A stretch of DNA of 64,000 nucleotides from Actinomycetota bacterium (GTDB lineage Bacteria; Actinomycetota; Actinomycetes; S36-B12; UBA5976). The translations under genes were made by a program, and so were the position numbers. Location: NCBI GenBank assembly GCA_026392515.1, contig JAPLBY010000011.1, forward strand, positions 62,001 through 126,000, in the 5' to 3' direction. How positions within the stretch are numbered: position 1 is the first letter of the stretch; the number at the start of each line of letters is the position of its first letter. Below the pieces are notes generated by a model. The model made no database searches and was not told the origin of the DNA. It saw only the letters and a program-made list of their open reading frames with translations. Positions 10,214 through 18,649 of the stretch are shown piece after piece.

Positions 10214-11839
10214 ATGGATGCAATCACAAATGTTCCCGCCCCTTACAACGAGCCAATTGGCACTTTTGCCCCAGGTACACCTGAGCGAGCTGGTCTAGAA
10301 CAAGGTCTAAAGGATCTTGTTGCTACTACTCACGAATTAACCAACGTCATCGGTGGCAAGAAAGTTATGGCCTCCGGCGAAAAGATTGAAGTTCGCAGTC
10401 CACACGAACATTCCCGAGTACTTGGCGTCACCGCCAACTCAACTCAAGCCGATGCCACCAGTGCAATTGCTGCTGCTAAGGCTGCTGCTCCAATGTGGCG
10501 CGATCTGCCATTTGATGAGCGTGCTGCGGTTATCTTGCGGGCTGCTGACTTACTGTCCGGTCCATGGCGTAACAAAGTTTTGGCAGCAACCGTTTGGGGT
10601 CAGTCCAAGACTGCATACCAAGCTGAGATTGATTCAACTTGTGAGTTGATTGACTTCTGGCGTTTTAATGTTCACTTCGCTCGCCAAATTTTGCAAGAAC
10701 AGCCTGTGTCTTCTCCTGGCGTTTGGAACCGAACCGATCATCGCTCCCTTGAGGGTTTCGTCTACGCGATCACACCGTTTAACTTCACTGCGATTGCTGG
10801 CAACCTTCCAACTGCTCCCGCTTTGATGGGTAACACCGTTATCTGGAAGCCATCCCCTACTCAGCAAGTTGCGGCATCGATCACGATGGATCTTTTGATG
10901 GCTGCTGGATTGCCACCAGGCGTTATCAATATGGTTACTGGCGATGGCATTGCAGTTTCAGATGTTGCGCTGGCTGATCCAGATCTAGCTGGCATTCACT
11001 TCACCGGTTCAACACCGGTGTTCCAGCACCTATGGAAGACCGTCGGAAACAATATTTCGAATTACCGTTCTTACCCTCGACTAGTTGGTGAAACTGGTGG
11101 CAAGGACTTCATCTTTGCTCATCCATCAGCTGAACATCGCACGCTGATCACTGCAATGATTCGTGGTGCGTTTGAATTCCAAGGACAGAAGTGTTCAGCT
11201 GCCTCACGTGCTTACATTCCACGCAGTATTTGGAATGCAATCAAGGATGATTTCTTGGCTGAAGTTGAAGGCATCAAGCAAGGTCACGCATCTGACTTCA
11301 GTAACTTCATGACTGCAGTTATTGATGAGAAAGCTTTCAAGCGAGTAAGCGGTGCAATCGATCGCGCCCATGCTGACAAGTCAATCGAAGTTGCAGCCGG
11401 CGGAACATATGACGGCAGCGAGGGTTGGTTCATTCGCCCAACAGTTTTGGTCGGTTCTGACCCAACTGCTGAATTCTTCACTGACGAATACTTTGGACCA
11501 GTACTTGCTGTCTATATCTACGAAGACAACAACTGGCGCGATACCTTGACTCAAATGGAAGGTATTGCCAAGTATGCGCTAACTGGCGCCATCATCGCCC
11601 AGGATCGTGATGCCATCAATGAAATGTCACACGCCTTGAGATTTGCAGCTGGAAACTTCTACATCAATGACAAGCCAACCGGCGCAGTTGTTGGTCAGCA
11701 ACCATTCGGTGGCGCTCGCGCTTCTGGTACTAACGACAAAGCAGGGGCAGCAATTAACTTGCAGCGCTGGACGAGTGATCGCAGCATCAAGGAAACGATG
11801 GTTCCAGCTCAGAATTACCAATACCCATTCATGGGTTAG
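10214..11839 (+). CDS. pruA: L-glutamate gamma-semialdehyde (1-pyrroline-5-carboxylate) dehydrogenase
   Basis: 541 aa, the length of stand-alone P5C dehydrogenases (ALDH4 type). Oxidises glutamate semialdehyde to glutamate with NAD+, the second step of proline catabolism. Visible motifs are GGKKVMASGEKIEVRSPHEHSRVLG near the N-terminus, HFTGSTPVF, ETGGKDFIF (general-base Glu) and FQGQKCSAASR (nucleophilic Cys). The partner proline dehydrogenase is encoded at the right edge of the window, not adjacent. The ATG at 10214 has a weak AGGA upstream. Confidence 0.95.
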   Translation: MDAITNVPAPYNEPIGTFAPGTPERAGLEQGLKDLVATTHELTNVIGGKKVMASGEKIEVRSPHEHSRVLGVTANSTQADATSAIAAAKAAAPMWRDLPFDERAAVILRAADLLSGPWRNKVLAATVWGQSKTAYQAEIDSTCELIDFWRFNVHFARQILQEQPVSSPGVWNRTDHRSLEGFVYAITPFNFTAIAGNLPTAPALMGNTVIWKPSPTQQVAASITMDLLMAAGLPPGVINMVTGDGIAVSDVALADPDLAGIHFTGSTPVFQHLWKTVGNNISNYRSYPRLVGETGGKDFIFAHPSAEHRTLITAMIRGAFEFQGQKCSAASRAYIPRSIWNAIKDDFLAEVEGIKQGHASDFSNFMTAVIDEKAFKRVSGAIDRAHADKSIEVAAGGTYDGSEGWFIRPTVLVGSDPTAEFFTDEYFGPVLAVYIYEDNNWRDTLTQMEGIAKYALTGAIIAQDRDAINEMSHALRFAAGNFYINDKPTGAVVGQQPFGGARASGTNDKAGAAINLQRWTSDRSIKETMVPAQNYQYPFMG

Positions 11840-11842
11840 CTT

Positions 11843-12193
11843 TTGTCGTCAATCCTGATCACTGATGGCAACTGCGCATTTTGTCAGCGCACTGCCAAGA
11901 AACTCGCTGGGATAGTTCCAACTGGTTGGATCAATGTTCCAAGTACTGAGTTGACCAATAGCTATGGCTTAACTCAGGAGCAGCTAGAACATTCCGTTTG
12001 GCTGATTGAAAATCCTAATTCCGAACAACAGCGTTACAGCGGCGCAAAGGCAGTTGGAAAAGTTTTGCGAATTCGGGGCGGGCTTTGGGGCGGCCTTGGT
12101 TGGCTAACTTTTATTCCACCGACTTCTTGGATAGCCGCGGGAATGTATCGCTTAGTTGCAAACAATCGAAAGTTCTTTAGCCGTTTTGTTTAG
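11843..12193 (+). CDS. DCC-family (DUF393) thiol-disulfide oxidoreductase-like protein
   Basis: 116 aa. The N-terminal DGNCAFC (C11, C14) is the DCC/DUF393 signature, a thioredoxin-like fold with a CxxC pair. Residues about 72-105 are hydrophobic (LWGGLGWLTFIPPTSWIAAGMYRLV) and may associate with the membrane. Substrate unknown. It starts 3 nt after the pruA stop, probably at TTG (11843-11845), so translation is likely coupled. It converges on murB, overlapping its 3' end by 4 nt. Confidence 0.85.
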   Translation: MSSILITDGNCAFCQRTAKKLAGIVPTGWINVPSTELTNSYGLTQEQLEHSVWLIENPNSEQQRYSGAKAVGKVLRIRGGLWGGLGWLTFIPPTSWIAAGMYRLVANNRKFFSRFV

Positions 12194-13179
12194 GAAATGA
12201 AAGTAGCTTCGGGCTTTAGTTCGATATCAAACTTCGCTTTAACGCCCTTAACGATGTGCTCGGCAAGTTCAGAAATGTCTGCACTGGTTGCGTTGCCTCT
12301 ATTAGTTAATGCCAGAGTGTGCTTACTTGAAAGTGCAGCACGACCATTCAAGGTAAAGCCTTTTTTGAAACCCGCCTGTTCGATCAACCAGGCAGCACTA
12401 ACTTTGAATGAGCCATCTGTCTCAGGCCAATGCGGTGCGTTTTCTGGTGCATCTTCAACTCTCGGATTCATAAAGAACGAACCAACGCTCCAAGTGTCAT
12501 GGTCTGCTGAATCCAGCACCATACCTTTGCCTGCGCGAAGTTCTAAGACAGCTGTTTGCAAATCAGAAGTGCTTACTCGATCACCAAGTTCAACCTTGAG
12601 TTTTGCGGCAAGTTCGTTATAAGCAATCGGCGCAGACATGGTTCCAAGCGGTAACTGGAAGGTGACACTCAAGATAACCCAAGTGTCAGGATTTGTTTTG
12701 AAAACTGAAGAGCGATACCCGAACTCGCAATCCGCTGCAAAAATTGTGTCAACAGATTTCGTCTTACGATTCCAGGCGCGAACCTGGGCAATAGTTTCAC
12801 TCACACTTTGTCCGTAAGCGCCCACATTTTGGATTGGGGTTGCACCAACCGTTCCTGGAATGCCGGCTAGTCCTTCAATCCCAGTCCAACCGTTGGCAAC
12901 CGCAGTAGCCACAAAATCATTCCAGTTATGTCCCGCCGCAACAGTTACCCAAGCACCAGCGCAAGCCGATTCATCGTTTACAAAACCTTGCGACTCGATC
13001 TTGATTACGTCACCATGGAAGTCATCGCTAACAATTACGTTGCTGCCGCCGCCAAGAATTAAGGCATTAGGACGAGCGGAAACTGCTTCGATTATTTCTG
13101 ATTCAGACGTCGCAATTACCAGCGAGTTTGGCGTGCCACCAACGCGCAAAGTAGTCAGTTCCGCAAGACTGCGCATCAT
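12190..13179 (-). CDS. murB: UDP-N-acetylmuramate dehydrogenase
   Basis: 329 aa FAD enzyme reducing UDP-GlcNAc-enolpyruvate to UDP-MurNAc with NADPH in peptidoglycan synthesis. The FAD-binding segments LILGGGSNVIVSDDFHG and IPGTVGATPIQNVGAYGQ and the catalytic serine region VGSFFMNPRV are present. It follows the MaoC pair by 4 nt, a common actinobacterial order (rpmG-maoC-maoC-murB). Confidence 0.96.
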   Translation of the reverse strand: MMRSLAELTTLRVGGTPNSLVIATSESEIIEAVSARPNALILGGGSNVIVSDDFHGDVIKIESQGFVNDESACAGAWVTVAAGHNWNDFVATAVANGWTGIEGLAGIPGTVGATPIQNVGAYGQSVSETIAQVRAWNRKTKSVDTIFAADCEFGYRSSVFKTNPDTWVILSVTFQLPLGTMSAPIAYNELAAKLKVELGDRVSTSDLQTAVLELRAGKGMVLDSADHDTWSVGSFFMNPRVEDAPENAPHWPETDGSFKVSAAWLIEQAGFKKGFTLNGRAALSSKHTLALTNRGNATSADISELAEHIVKGVKAKFDIELKPEATFIS

Positions 13180-13183
13180 GTTC

Positions 13184-13609
13184 CTATTGTGCTAGTCGCA
13201 CAGTTGCTTTTGCTAGACCTAAGACTTTGGTTTCACCAAAAACTGCACCAAGATCAACTTGAATCGTTCCATCGTCATTAATCTGTGCGACTTTACCGGT
13301 AAAGCTAACTATTGAACCCTCCGCAGTATTGGGAACAACAACTGGACGAGTCATGCGAACTGAATAGTCAATTACCGCAGTTGGATCTCCCACCCAATTA
13401 GTTACAACCTGAATTGCACGTCCCATAGTCAGCATGCCGTGGGCAATGACATCTGGAAGTCCAACTGACTTTGCAAACTCTTCATCTTGGTGAATTGGAT
13501 TTTGGTCACCGGAAGCATTTGCATAAGCCACTAGGTCAGCGCGAGTAAATGCCAAATCTAGAGCCGGAAGTTCCATGCCGACGGAAACATCGGAAAGTTT
13601 AATTGTCAT
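13184..13609 (-). CDS. hadB: MaoC-like (R)-3-hydroxyacyl thioester dehydratase, HadB-like
   Basis: 141 aa hot-dog-fold protein. The hydratase-2 signature YANASGDQNPIHQDEEFAKSVGLPDVIAHGML contains the catalytic Asp and His of the active HadB subunit. It overlaps the preceding MaoC gene by 4 nt (ATGA), fitting a heterodimer. In mycobacteria HadAB dehydrates FAS-II intermediates for mycolates; nothing here indicates mycolate synthesis, so general fatty-acyl dehydration is the safer inference. Confidence 0.88.
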   Translation of the reverse strand: MTIKLSDVSVGMELPALDLAFTRADLVAYANASGDQNPIHQDEEFAKSVGLPDVIAHGMLTMGRAIQVVTNWVGDPTAVIDYSVRMTRPVVVPNTAEGSIVSFTGKVAQINDDGTIQVDLGAVFGETKVLGLAKATVRLAQ

Positions 13610-14022
13610 GCTTCGGCTCCTCGCACAACTATTTTTGACCAGCCCGTTACAACAAGTTCGTCACCAGAGTAAACATCAGTTTTGAAGGTCGCGATTTCGT
13701 TTGTGCCCAGCGGTTTGATTTCTTCAACCGAAGCACTAACTGTTAGCTCATCCCCAACCCGAATCGGGCGAACGTATTCAAACTTTTGATCGCTATGAAC
13801 TAAGCGGGAGTAATCAAGCTGCAGTGCTGGGTCATGGAAAGCCGTGTCCATGGCATTCATAGTTACAACAATTGGAAAAGTTGGGGGCGCAACAGTGCCG
13901 TCTGCATATGCCGGATTTGTTTCACCTAGTGCTTTGACGAATGCAGAGATATTTTCTGAAGTCACCAAGTAAGGCTTTGAAGGTGGATAGACATGACCAA
14001 TCATGTCGTGGTTCATTCCCAT
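13606..14022 (-). CDS. hadA: MaoC N-terminal-domain dehydratase subunit, HadA-like (UPF0336)
   Basis: 138 aa hot-dog protein of the family usually encoded directly before HadB. It contains YPPSKPYLVTSENISAFVKALGE and TAFHDPALQLDYSRLVHSDQKFEYVRPIRVGDELTV but lacks the catalytic Asp/His signature of HadB, as expected for the substrate-holding subunit. It is preceded by AAGGGA and, further up, by a hairpin with U-tract after rpmG. A second in-frame ATG at 14016 is possible. Confidence 0.85.
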   Translation of the reverse strand: MGMNHDMIGHVYPPSKPYLVTSENISAFVKALGETNPAYADGTVAPPTFPIVVTMNAMDTAFHDPALQLDYSRLVHSDQKFEYVRPIRVGDELTVSASVEEIKPLGTNEIATFKTDVYSGDELVVTGWSKIVVRGAEA

Positions 14023-14033
14023 GGGATTCCCTT

Positions 14034-14069
14034 AAAAAATTAACCTGCTTGTGAACAACAAGCGTTAAT
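14034..14069 (-). terminator. Intrinsic terminator/attenuator between rpmG and hadA
   Basis: Minus-strand ATTAAC-GCTTGT, loop TGTTC, ACAAGC-(AG)-GTTAAT, then TTTTTT (14034-14039). A two-step stem with a 2-nt bulge and U-tract lies just upstream of the hadA ribosome-binding site. Confidence 0.75.
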
Positions 14070-14076
14070 CAATTAA

Positions 14077-14241
14077 TTAACGAGTTTCCTTGTGCAAAGT
14101 GTGCTTGTTGCACTTTGGGCAATGCTTCTTGATCTCTAGGCGGTCAGGATCGTTACGACGATTCTTGCGTGAGATGTAGTTGCGGTCTTTGCAGTCTTCG
14201 CATGCCAAAGTGATCTTTGGACGAACGTCGTTACGTGCCAT
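14077..14241 (-). CDS. rpmG: 50S ribosomal protein bL33
   Basis: 54 aa starting [20 protein letters not shown]; the four zinc-ribbon cysteines (CEDC and CPKC) are intact, so this is the zinc-containing C+ form. The ATG at 14239-14241 is chosen because it matches the family N-terminus, has GAAAGG upstream, and any longer frame would run into the tRNA-Met gene. tRNA-Thr, tRNA-Met and rpmG lie in tandem, a conserved actinobacterial arrangement. Confidence 0.96.
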   Translation of the reverse strand: MARNDVRPKITLACEDCKDRNYISRKNRRNDPDRLEIKKHCPKCNKHTLHKETR

Positions 14242-14298
14242 GGTCTTGCCTTTCGTTTGAGCAGCTACACGTGGTGTGTAACTGGTCTTGCCTTTACG

Positions 14299-14372
14299 TA
14301 CCGAGGGCCGGACTTGAACCGGCGACACAGCGATTATGAGCCGCTTGCTCTACCAAGCTGAGCTACCCCGGC
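14299..14372 (-). tRNA. tRNA-Met(CAT), elongator type
   Basis: 74 nt without encoded CCA. The acceptor arm starts GCCGGGG, the D-arm is GCTC...GAGC, the anticodon arm is AGCGG-CTCATAA-TCGCT with anticodon CAT, and the T-arm is GCCGG-TTCAAGT-CCGGC. It lacks the initiator hallmarks, so elongator tRNA-Met; a lysidine-modified tRNA-Ile cannot be excluded by eye. Confidence 0.93.
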
Positions 14373-14400
14373 TTAAAACCGTGCGTAAACACGGTCTTCG

Positions 14401-14472
14401 AGCCCCCTGTCAGAATCGAACTGACGACCTCTTCCTTACCAAGGAAGTGCGCTACCACTGTGCCAAGGGGGC
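14401..14472 (-). tRNA. tRNA-Thr(GGT)
   Basis: 72 nt. The acceptor GCCCCCT pairs with AGGGGGC; the anticodon arm is CTTCC-TTGGTAA-GGAAG with anticodon GGT; the T-arm is GTCAG-TTCGATT-CTGAC. It lies 28 nt upstream of tRNA-Met in the same orientation. The 187 nt between it and the next plus-strand gene hold no other gene I can see. Confidence 0.95.
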
Positions 14473-14659
14473 CAGTCTTTTCTTCTAGAAACGCATTTCT
14501 GCGCCCCGTTAGCGTATCGAATACCTGCCGTTACAGGGAAATTGAGCCCAACTGGCTTAAGGATCGTCCGTTTCGAGGGGCTAACTGCTAAATCTTGGCA
14601 CTCCGAATATCCGCATGAATACTACGATTATTAAAACCTTAGGAAATCGGGAGAATCAC

Positions 14660-15175
14660 ATGGCAACATCAGCGGAAAATTTGAGCGTCTCAGTGCAAGA
14701 CCAAGACGACCAGCTGGGCATTTTGCAGCGCCGCCGGATCGAGGCAAACATCATTTCTCCGATTTACCAGATCATGAAGCGTGAGTTAGGCCAGGAACGA
14801 GCATCCGACATTATTCGGGAAGCAATTACCGAAGATGCACACAAGGCTGGCGCTCGATTTGCTGCAAGTGAACCAAATGGCGCGAACCTATTAACATTCA
14901 TTGCCATCCAAGACCTTTGGAAAAAGGATGACGCACTAGTAACCGATGTAATTGAAGAGTCCGAAGAGGTTTATACCTACGAAGTAAAGCGCTGTGCTTA
15001 TGCCGAGATGTATCAAGAAATGGGCTTGGCTGAAATTGGAAACTTGCTTTCATGCACCCGCGATTTTGAATTCATAGTTGGTTACGATCCAACCATTGAG
15101 ATCACTCGCACCAAAACCATCATGGGTGGCGATTCGCATTGCGATTTCCATTACGTGCGCAAAGCTCAGGCATGA
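14660..15175 (+). CDS. L-2-amino-thiazoline-4-carboxylate hydrolase family protein
   Basis: 171 aa. The C-terminal half (CAYAEMYQEMGLAEIGNLLSC, then FEFIVGYDP, TRTKTIMGG and CDFHY) is a strong match to the ATC hydrolase family (PF14196). The characterised Pseudomonas member opens L-2-amino-thiazoline-4-carboxylate to N-carbamoyl-L-cysteine; most family members are uncharacterised. The start at 14660 is preferred over an earlier in-frame ATG at 14615 because GGGAG lies upstream at good spacing. Its stop overlaps the start of an M20 amidohydrolase (ATGA), so the pair probably acts sequentially: ring opening, then removal of a carbamoyl group. Confidence 0.82.
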   Translation: MATSAENLSVSVQDQDDQLGILQRRRIEANIISPIYQIMKRELGQERASDIIREAITEDAHKAGARFAASEPNGANLLTFIAIQDLWKKDDALVTDVIEESEEVYTYEVKRCAYAEMYQEMGLAEIGNLLSCTRDFEFIVGYDPTIEITRTKTIMGGDSHCDFHYVRKAQA

Positions 15176-16404
15176 CAACTCCCCTGATTAATTCAGCTCG
15201 ACTTTGGAAATCTCTGGATGAAATTTCTGTCTACGGTGCAACACCGGCCGGCGGCCTACATCGTTTAGCAGCATCCAAGGAAGATGGTCAGGCGCGCGAT
15301 TACGTAGTTGCAGCGGCTGGCGAACTTGGTTGCACAATTCGTATCGATGCACTGGGAAATACTTTTATGCGCCGGGCGGGAACTGATTCCAGTGCAAAGA
15401 CAATTCTGATTGGTTCACATTTAGATTCCCAGCCACTTGGCGGAAAGTATGACGGCATCTATGGCGTGATGGCTGGCTTGGAATTACTTCGAGTGCTGCA
15501 CGAATCCAAAACCGAAACTAAGCATGCAATCGAAGTAGCAGTTTGGACGAATGAAGAAGGCGCTCGCTTCGCCCCAGCCATGATGGGTGCAGCCTATTTC
15601 GCTGGTAAGTTCACCGCCGAAGAACTTTTGGTTAGAAAAGATGTTGACGGAGTCCAACTTGGAAAGTCGCTAACTGAAATTGGATACGCCGGAACTGACG
15701 AAGTCTCTCCAGTTGAGCATCAAGCATATTTCGAGATTCACATTGAGCAAGGTCCGATTCTACAAGATGAGAACCTTCAAATTGGCGTCGTCACTTTAGT
15801 GCAAGGTATGCGTTGGTTTCGAGTTGGCATCACAGGCCAAGCAGGTCACACCGGAACTTATCCAATGGAGACTCGCCGCGATGCCCTAGTTGCAGCTTCA
15901 CACTTAATTAAGGCAGTCCAGCAGATTGGTTTGGATCAACCACTTACTGGCCGAGCGACCGTTGGGCACATAGTCGTCACTCCTAACTCCCCTAACGTGA
16001 TTCCGGGGCATGTCGAGTTGATGGTGGAATTCCGAAATCCTGAAGTTACAGTCCTGGATGTGATGACTGCTTCGCTTAATCAAGCTTTGAAAGAAACCGC
16101 TGATAAGTATGGTGTTGAAGTAGAAAGCCAGCAGGAACTTGATTCAGCAACCATAAACTTCACGCAGGAACTTGTTGACCTCGTTGAACAAGCCGCCGCT
16201 TCCTGTGGCAAGACTTCAAAGCGCATGATTTCAGGTGCCGGCCACGATGCCTGCCAGCTTTCCGCAGTCATGCCAACCACCATGATTTTCATTCCATGCG
16301 ACAAAGGAATTAGTCACGCCGAGAACGAGGCAATTACCCAAGAATGGGCAGCTGATGGTGCCCAAGTTCTAGTTGAGACAGTTCTGGCCTTCGACTTGAA
16401 GTAA
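15172..16404 (+). CDS. M20-family Zn-dependent amidohydrolase (N-carbamoyl-L-amino acid hydrolase / allantoate amidohydrolase type)
   Basis: 410 aa. Metal-site motifs are SHLDSQPLGGKYDG, TNEEGARFAPAMMG, HIEQGPILQ and GAGHDACQ, in the order seen in allantoate amidohydrolases, beta-ureidopropionases and N-carbamoyl-L-amino acid hydrolases. These enzymes split ureido groups to ammonia, CO2 and an amine. The exact substrate cannot be read, but translational coupling to an ATC-hydrolase-type protein makes N-carbamoyl-L-cysteine or a similar carbamoyl amino acid the leading candidate. The start at 15172 overlaps the preceding stop by 4 nt. Confidence 0.88.
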   Translation: MTTPLINSARLWKSLDEISVYGATPAGGLHRLAASKEDGQARDYVVAAAGELGCTIRIDALGNTFMRRAGTDSSAKTILIGSHLDSQPLGGKYDGIYGVMAGLELLRVLHESKTETKHAIEVAVWTNEEGARFAPAMMGAAYFAGKFTAEELLVRKDVDGVQLGKSLTEIGYAGTDEVSPVEHQAYFEIHIEQGPILQDENLQIGVVTLVQGMRWFRVGITGQAGHTGTYPMETRRDALVAASHLIKAVQQIGLDQPLTGRATVGHIVVTPNSPNVIPGHVELMVEFRNPEVTVLDVMTASLNQALKETADKYGVEVESQQELDSATINFTQELVDLVEQAAASCGKTSKRMISGAGHDACQLSAVMPTTMIFIPCDKGISHAENEAITQEWAADGAQVLVETVLAFDLK

Positions 16405-16416
16405 GTCGGGGAATAA

Positions 16417-16453
16417 AGAAAGCGCCAGTCCCCGTCGGAACCTGGCGCTTTCT
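16417..16453. terminator. Hairpin terminator between the M20 gene and tRNA-Tyr
   Basis: AGAAAGCGCCAG (16417-16428) and CTGGCGCTTTCT (16442-16453), a 12-bp perfect stem with a 13-nt loop. It serves convergent transcripts: the amidohydrolase on plus and tRNA-Tyr on minus. Confidence 0.8.
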
Positions 16454-16455
16454 GG

Positions 16456-16536
16456 TGGCAGATAGTGGGTTCGAACCACTGTAGCTTTCGCGACGGATTT
16501 ACAGTCCGCTCCCATTGGCCGCTCGGGCAATCTGCC
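16456..16536 (-). tRNA. tRNA-Tyr(GTA)
   Basis: 81 nt, class II tRNA with a long variable arm. The acceptor GGCAGAT pairs with ATCTGCC, the anticodon loop CTGTAAA carries GTA, and the T-loop TTCGAAC is standard. No CCA is encoded. Confidence 0.94.
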
Positions 16537-16604
16537 ATTTGTCGCCCGAAGGCAACTTAGTAAGGATAGCGAGTGAATGGCTGAAAATGCCAATCGGCAA
16601 TTGG

Positions 16605-17828
16605 TTAAAACGAGTCCATAATGTGTCGATTACCACGGTCAAAGGTTAAATAGTTCCACGTCCAGTCGGCCATTGTGCCAATCTTGTTTCGACCACCAAG
16701 GATGTAAAATAGGTGCAACCAGAGCCAAGCCAGCCATGCAATCGGTCCAGAAATTCGAATGCCTTTAACTTCAACAATTGCTTTGTGGCGACCAATAGTT
16801 GCCATTGAGCCTTTGTCTTTGTATTTGAAATTCTCTAATGGTTTTGCTGCAGCTAACGCTTGAATTTGCTTGGCAAGGAATCGCCCTTGCTGCATTGCAA
16901 CTGGTGCAACCATCGGCAATGGGGTGCCGTTAGCACCTACGGCACCAGCGATATCTCCAATTGCCCAAACGTTCTCATAACCGGTTACCTGCAAAGTGCT
17001 CTCAACATCAATTCGACCTCTAGTAACTGGCAGATGCAGAAGATTCATGGCAGGAACACCCTTAACACCGGCTGCCCAAATAGTTGTATTTGCTTGGATC
17101 GTATTTCCATCAAGGGTAAGGATTGAATCTGGCAATACTTCTTTTACAGAAGTGTTTGTAAGAACTGTTACACCAAGTTTTTCTAAATCTTTTTGAGTCT
17201 TGTTAGAAAGTGATTCCGAGAATGAAGGAACTAATCTTGGGCCAGCTTCAATAATGGAAACCCGAACTCGATTTGCCGCATCGGCATAATCAGAATGAAG
17301 TGGTCCTCTAACCAGTTCTGCGAAGGCTCCTGCCATCTCAACACCAGTGGGACCGCCGCCGACAATTGCAATATCGAGGTTATCTTTGTTTCCTTGCCGG
17401 CACATGTCTTCATATGAACGCATAACTTCAGATCGAATCGTTAATGCTTCGCCGACTGTCTTCATTCCTAAGGCATTTTCTTTAACGCCTGGAATTCCAA
17501 AATCCGAAGTTGTTGATCCAAGAGCAATAACTAGGTGGTCATACTTAACAACTTGGCCATCAGTCAAAGTTAACTCGCTGGCTGCAGCATTTAACTTTTC
17601 TGGAGTTCCCATGCGGAACTGAACATTTGTTTTGCGTAATGCGCCACGAATTGGATAAGCAACATGGTCTGCGGCAAGGCCTGCAGTTGAGACTTGATAA
17701 AGCAGCGGCAAGAAAGTTTGAAAGTTGTGACGATCAATCAAAACAACTTCAGCTTGTTTGGAAAGCGCGCGGGCTGCAGTCAGTCCACCGAAACCGGCGC
17801 CAAGTATTACAACTTTTGGCATTGCCAT
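16605..17828 (-). CDS. ndh: Type II NADH dehydrogenase (NDH-2)
   Basis: 407 aa single-subunit, non-proton-pumping NADH:quinone oxidoreductase. An N-terminal FAD motif (VVILGAGFGGLTAARAL), a second Rossmann motif for NADH (IAIVGGGPTGVEMAGAFAEL), the FAD-contact VWAIGDIAG and a C-terminal amphipathic/hydrophobic segment (PIAWLAWLWLHLFYILGG) for membrane association are all present. It would donate to menaquinone made by the men genes in this window and bypass the nuo complex. GAGG precedes the ATG at 17828. It lies 35 bp after the SDR operon in the same direction. Confidence 0.93.
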   Translation of the reverse strand: MAMPKVVILGAGFGGLTAARALSKQAEVVLIDRHNFQTFLPLLYQVSTAGLAADHVAYPIRGALRKTNVQFRMGTPEKLNAAASELTLTDGQVVKYDHLVIALGSTTSDFGIPGVKENALGMKTVGEALTIRSEVMRSYEDMCRQGNKDNLDIAIVGGGPTGVEMAGAFAELVRGPLHSDYADAANRVRVSIIEAGPRLVPSFSESLSNKTQKDLEKLGVTVLTNTSVKEVLPDSILTLDGNTIQANTTIWAAGVKGVPAMNLLHLPVTRGRIDVESTLQVTGYENVWAIGDIAGAVGANGTPLPMVAPVAMQQGRFLAKQIQALAAAKPLENFKYKDKGSMATIGRHKAIVEVKGIRISGPIAWLAWLWLHLFYILGGRNKIGTMADWTWNYLTFDRGNRHIMDSF

Positions 17829-17863
17829 ACTGGCCTCAATTCCTTATGTCTAGCAGGACAAGA

Positions 17864-18649
17864 CTAGTCCCCAAAGCCAGGTCGCGGCACAGAACTCATT
17901 AGGGTCTGGCTAAATCCACCGTCTGCGACAAGGTCGGCGCCCGTTATATATCGAGCCCGATCGCTAGCTAAGAAGGTAACTACATCTGCAATGTCATCTG
18001 GTTTAGCCACTCGACCAACTGGCACCGCAGCATCACGGCGCTGGGCAACATCGCCCACTTGGTAGTAAGCCTCGGTCATAGGCGTGCGAACTAAACCTGG
18101 GCTAACCGTGTTACTTCGAACGCCTTGTGGTCCGAGTTCAAAAGCTAGTTGCTTAGACATAATGACAACGCCTGCTTTACTCACGCTGTATGCGCCACTC
18201 GATCCCTGCGGATTTGTGCTAGATATTGATGCCACATGGATCATTGCGCCATTTCCAGAAGCGACTAGCGCAGGCGTAAAGCTTCGAGCCATTAAGAAAT
18301 AACCGGTCAGATTAACTTTTAATAAGTCGTTCCATTCAACTGTCGTTAAATCGGCAAGCGCACCTGGTCGGACTAAACCAGCGGCATTAACCAAGATGTC
18401 ACAATTTTTGATTGAGGCTGCAACCGAAGTTACTTCATCTTCTTTTGTCACATCACAGACAAACCCTGTTGCGCTGCCACCGCTTGCTTTAATTTCAGCG
18501 ACAGTTGCATCAACTAATTCGCCTGCTCTGTCTAGGACATTGCAGTGCACGCCATTGGTGGATAGCTCGAGTGCTATCGCTTTGCCAATTCCGCCTCCCG
18601 CACCCGTAACTACAGCTGCGCGACCCGAAAGCCCTAACCAGTCACTCAT
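17864..18649 (-). CDS. Short-chain dehydrogenase/reductase (classical SDR)
   Basis: 261 aa. TGAGGGIGKAIA cofactor motif near residues 16-27, NAAGLV, and a catalytic set S...Y-S-V-S-K (SGAYSVSKAG). Last gene of a four-gene operon whose members overlap by 4 nt each (SDR, GntR regulator, flavin monooxygenase, SDR). Substrate unknown; the context suggests oxidation or reduction of an alcohol/ketone before or after the monooxygenase. Confidence 0.88.
   Translation of the reverse strand: MSDWLGLSGRAAVVTGAGGGIGKAIALELSTNGVHCNVLDRAGELVDATVAEIKASGGSATGFVCDVTKEDEVTSVAASIKNCDILVNAAGLVRPGALADLTTVEWNDLLKVNLTGYFLMARSFTPALVASGNGAMIHVASISSTNPQGSSGAYSVSKAGVVIMSKQLAFELGPQGVRSNTVSPGLVRTPMTEAYYQVGDVAQRRDAAVPVGRVAKPDDIADVVTFLASDRARYITGADLVADGGFSQTLMSSVPRPGFGD

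Noticed and set aside
14242-14328. N-terminal extension of rpmG into the tRNA-Met gene
   Set aside because: bL33 begins at MARNDVRPK with a Shine-Dalgarno; the extension overlaps the tRNA and matches nothing.
16314-16593. Two 74-codon minus-strand frames over tRNA-Tyr
   Set aside because: They read through the tRNA gene and the terminator; the tRNA structure is unambiguous.
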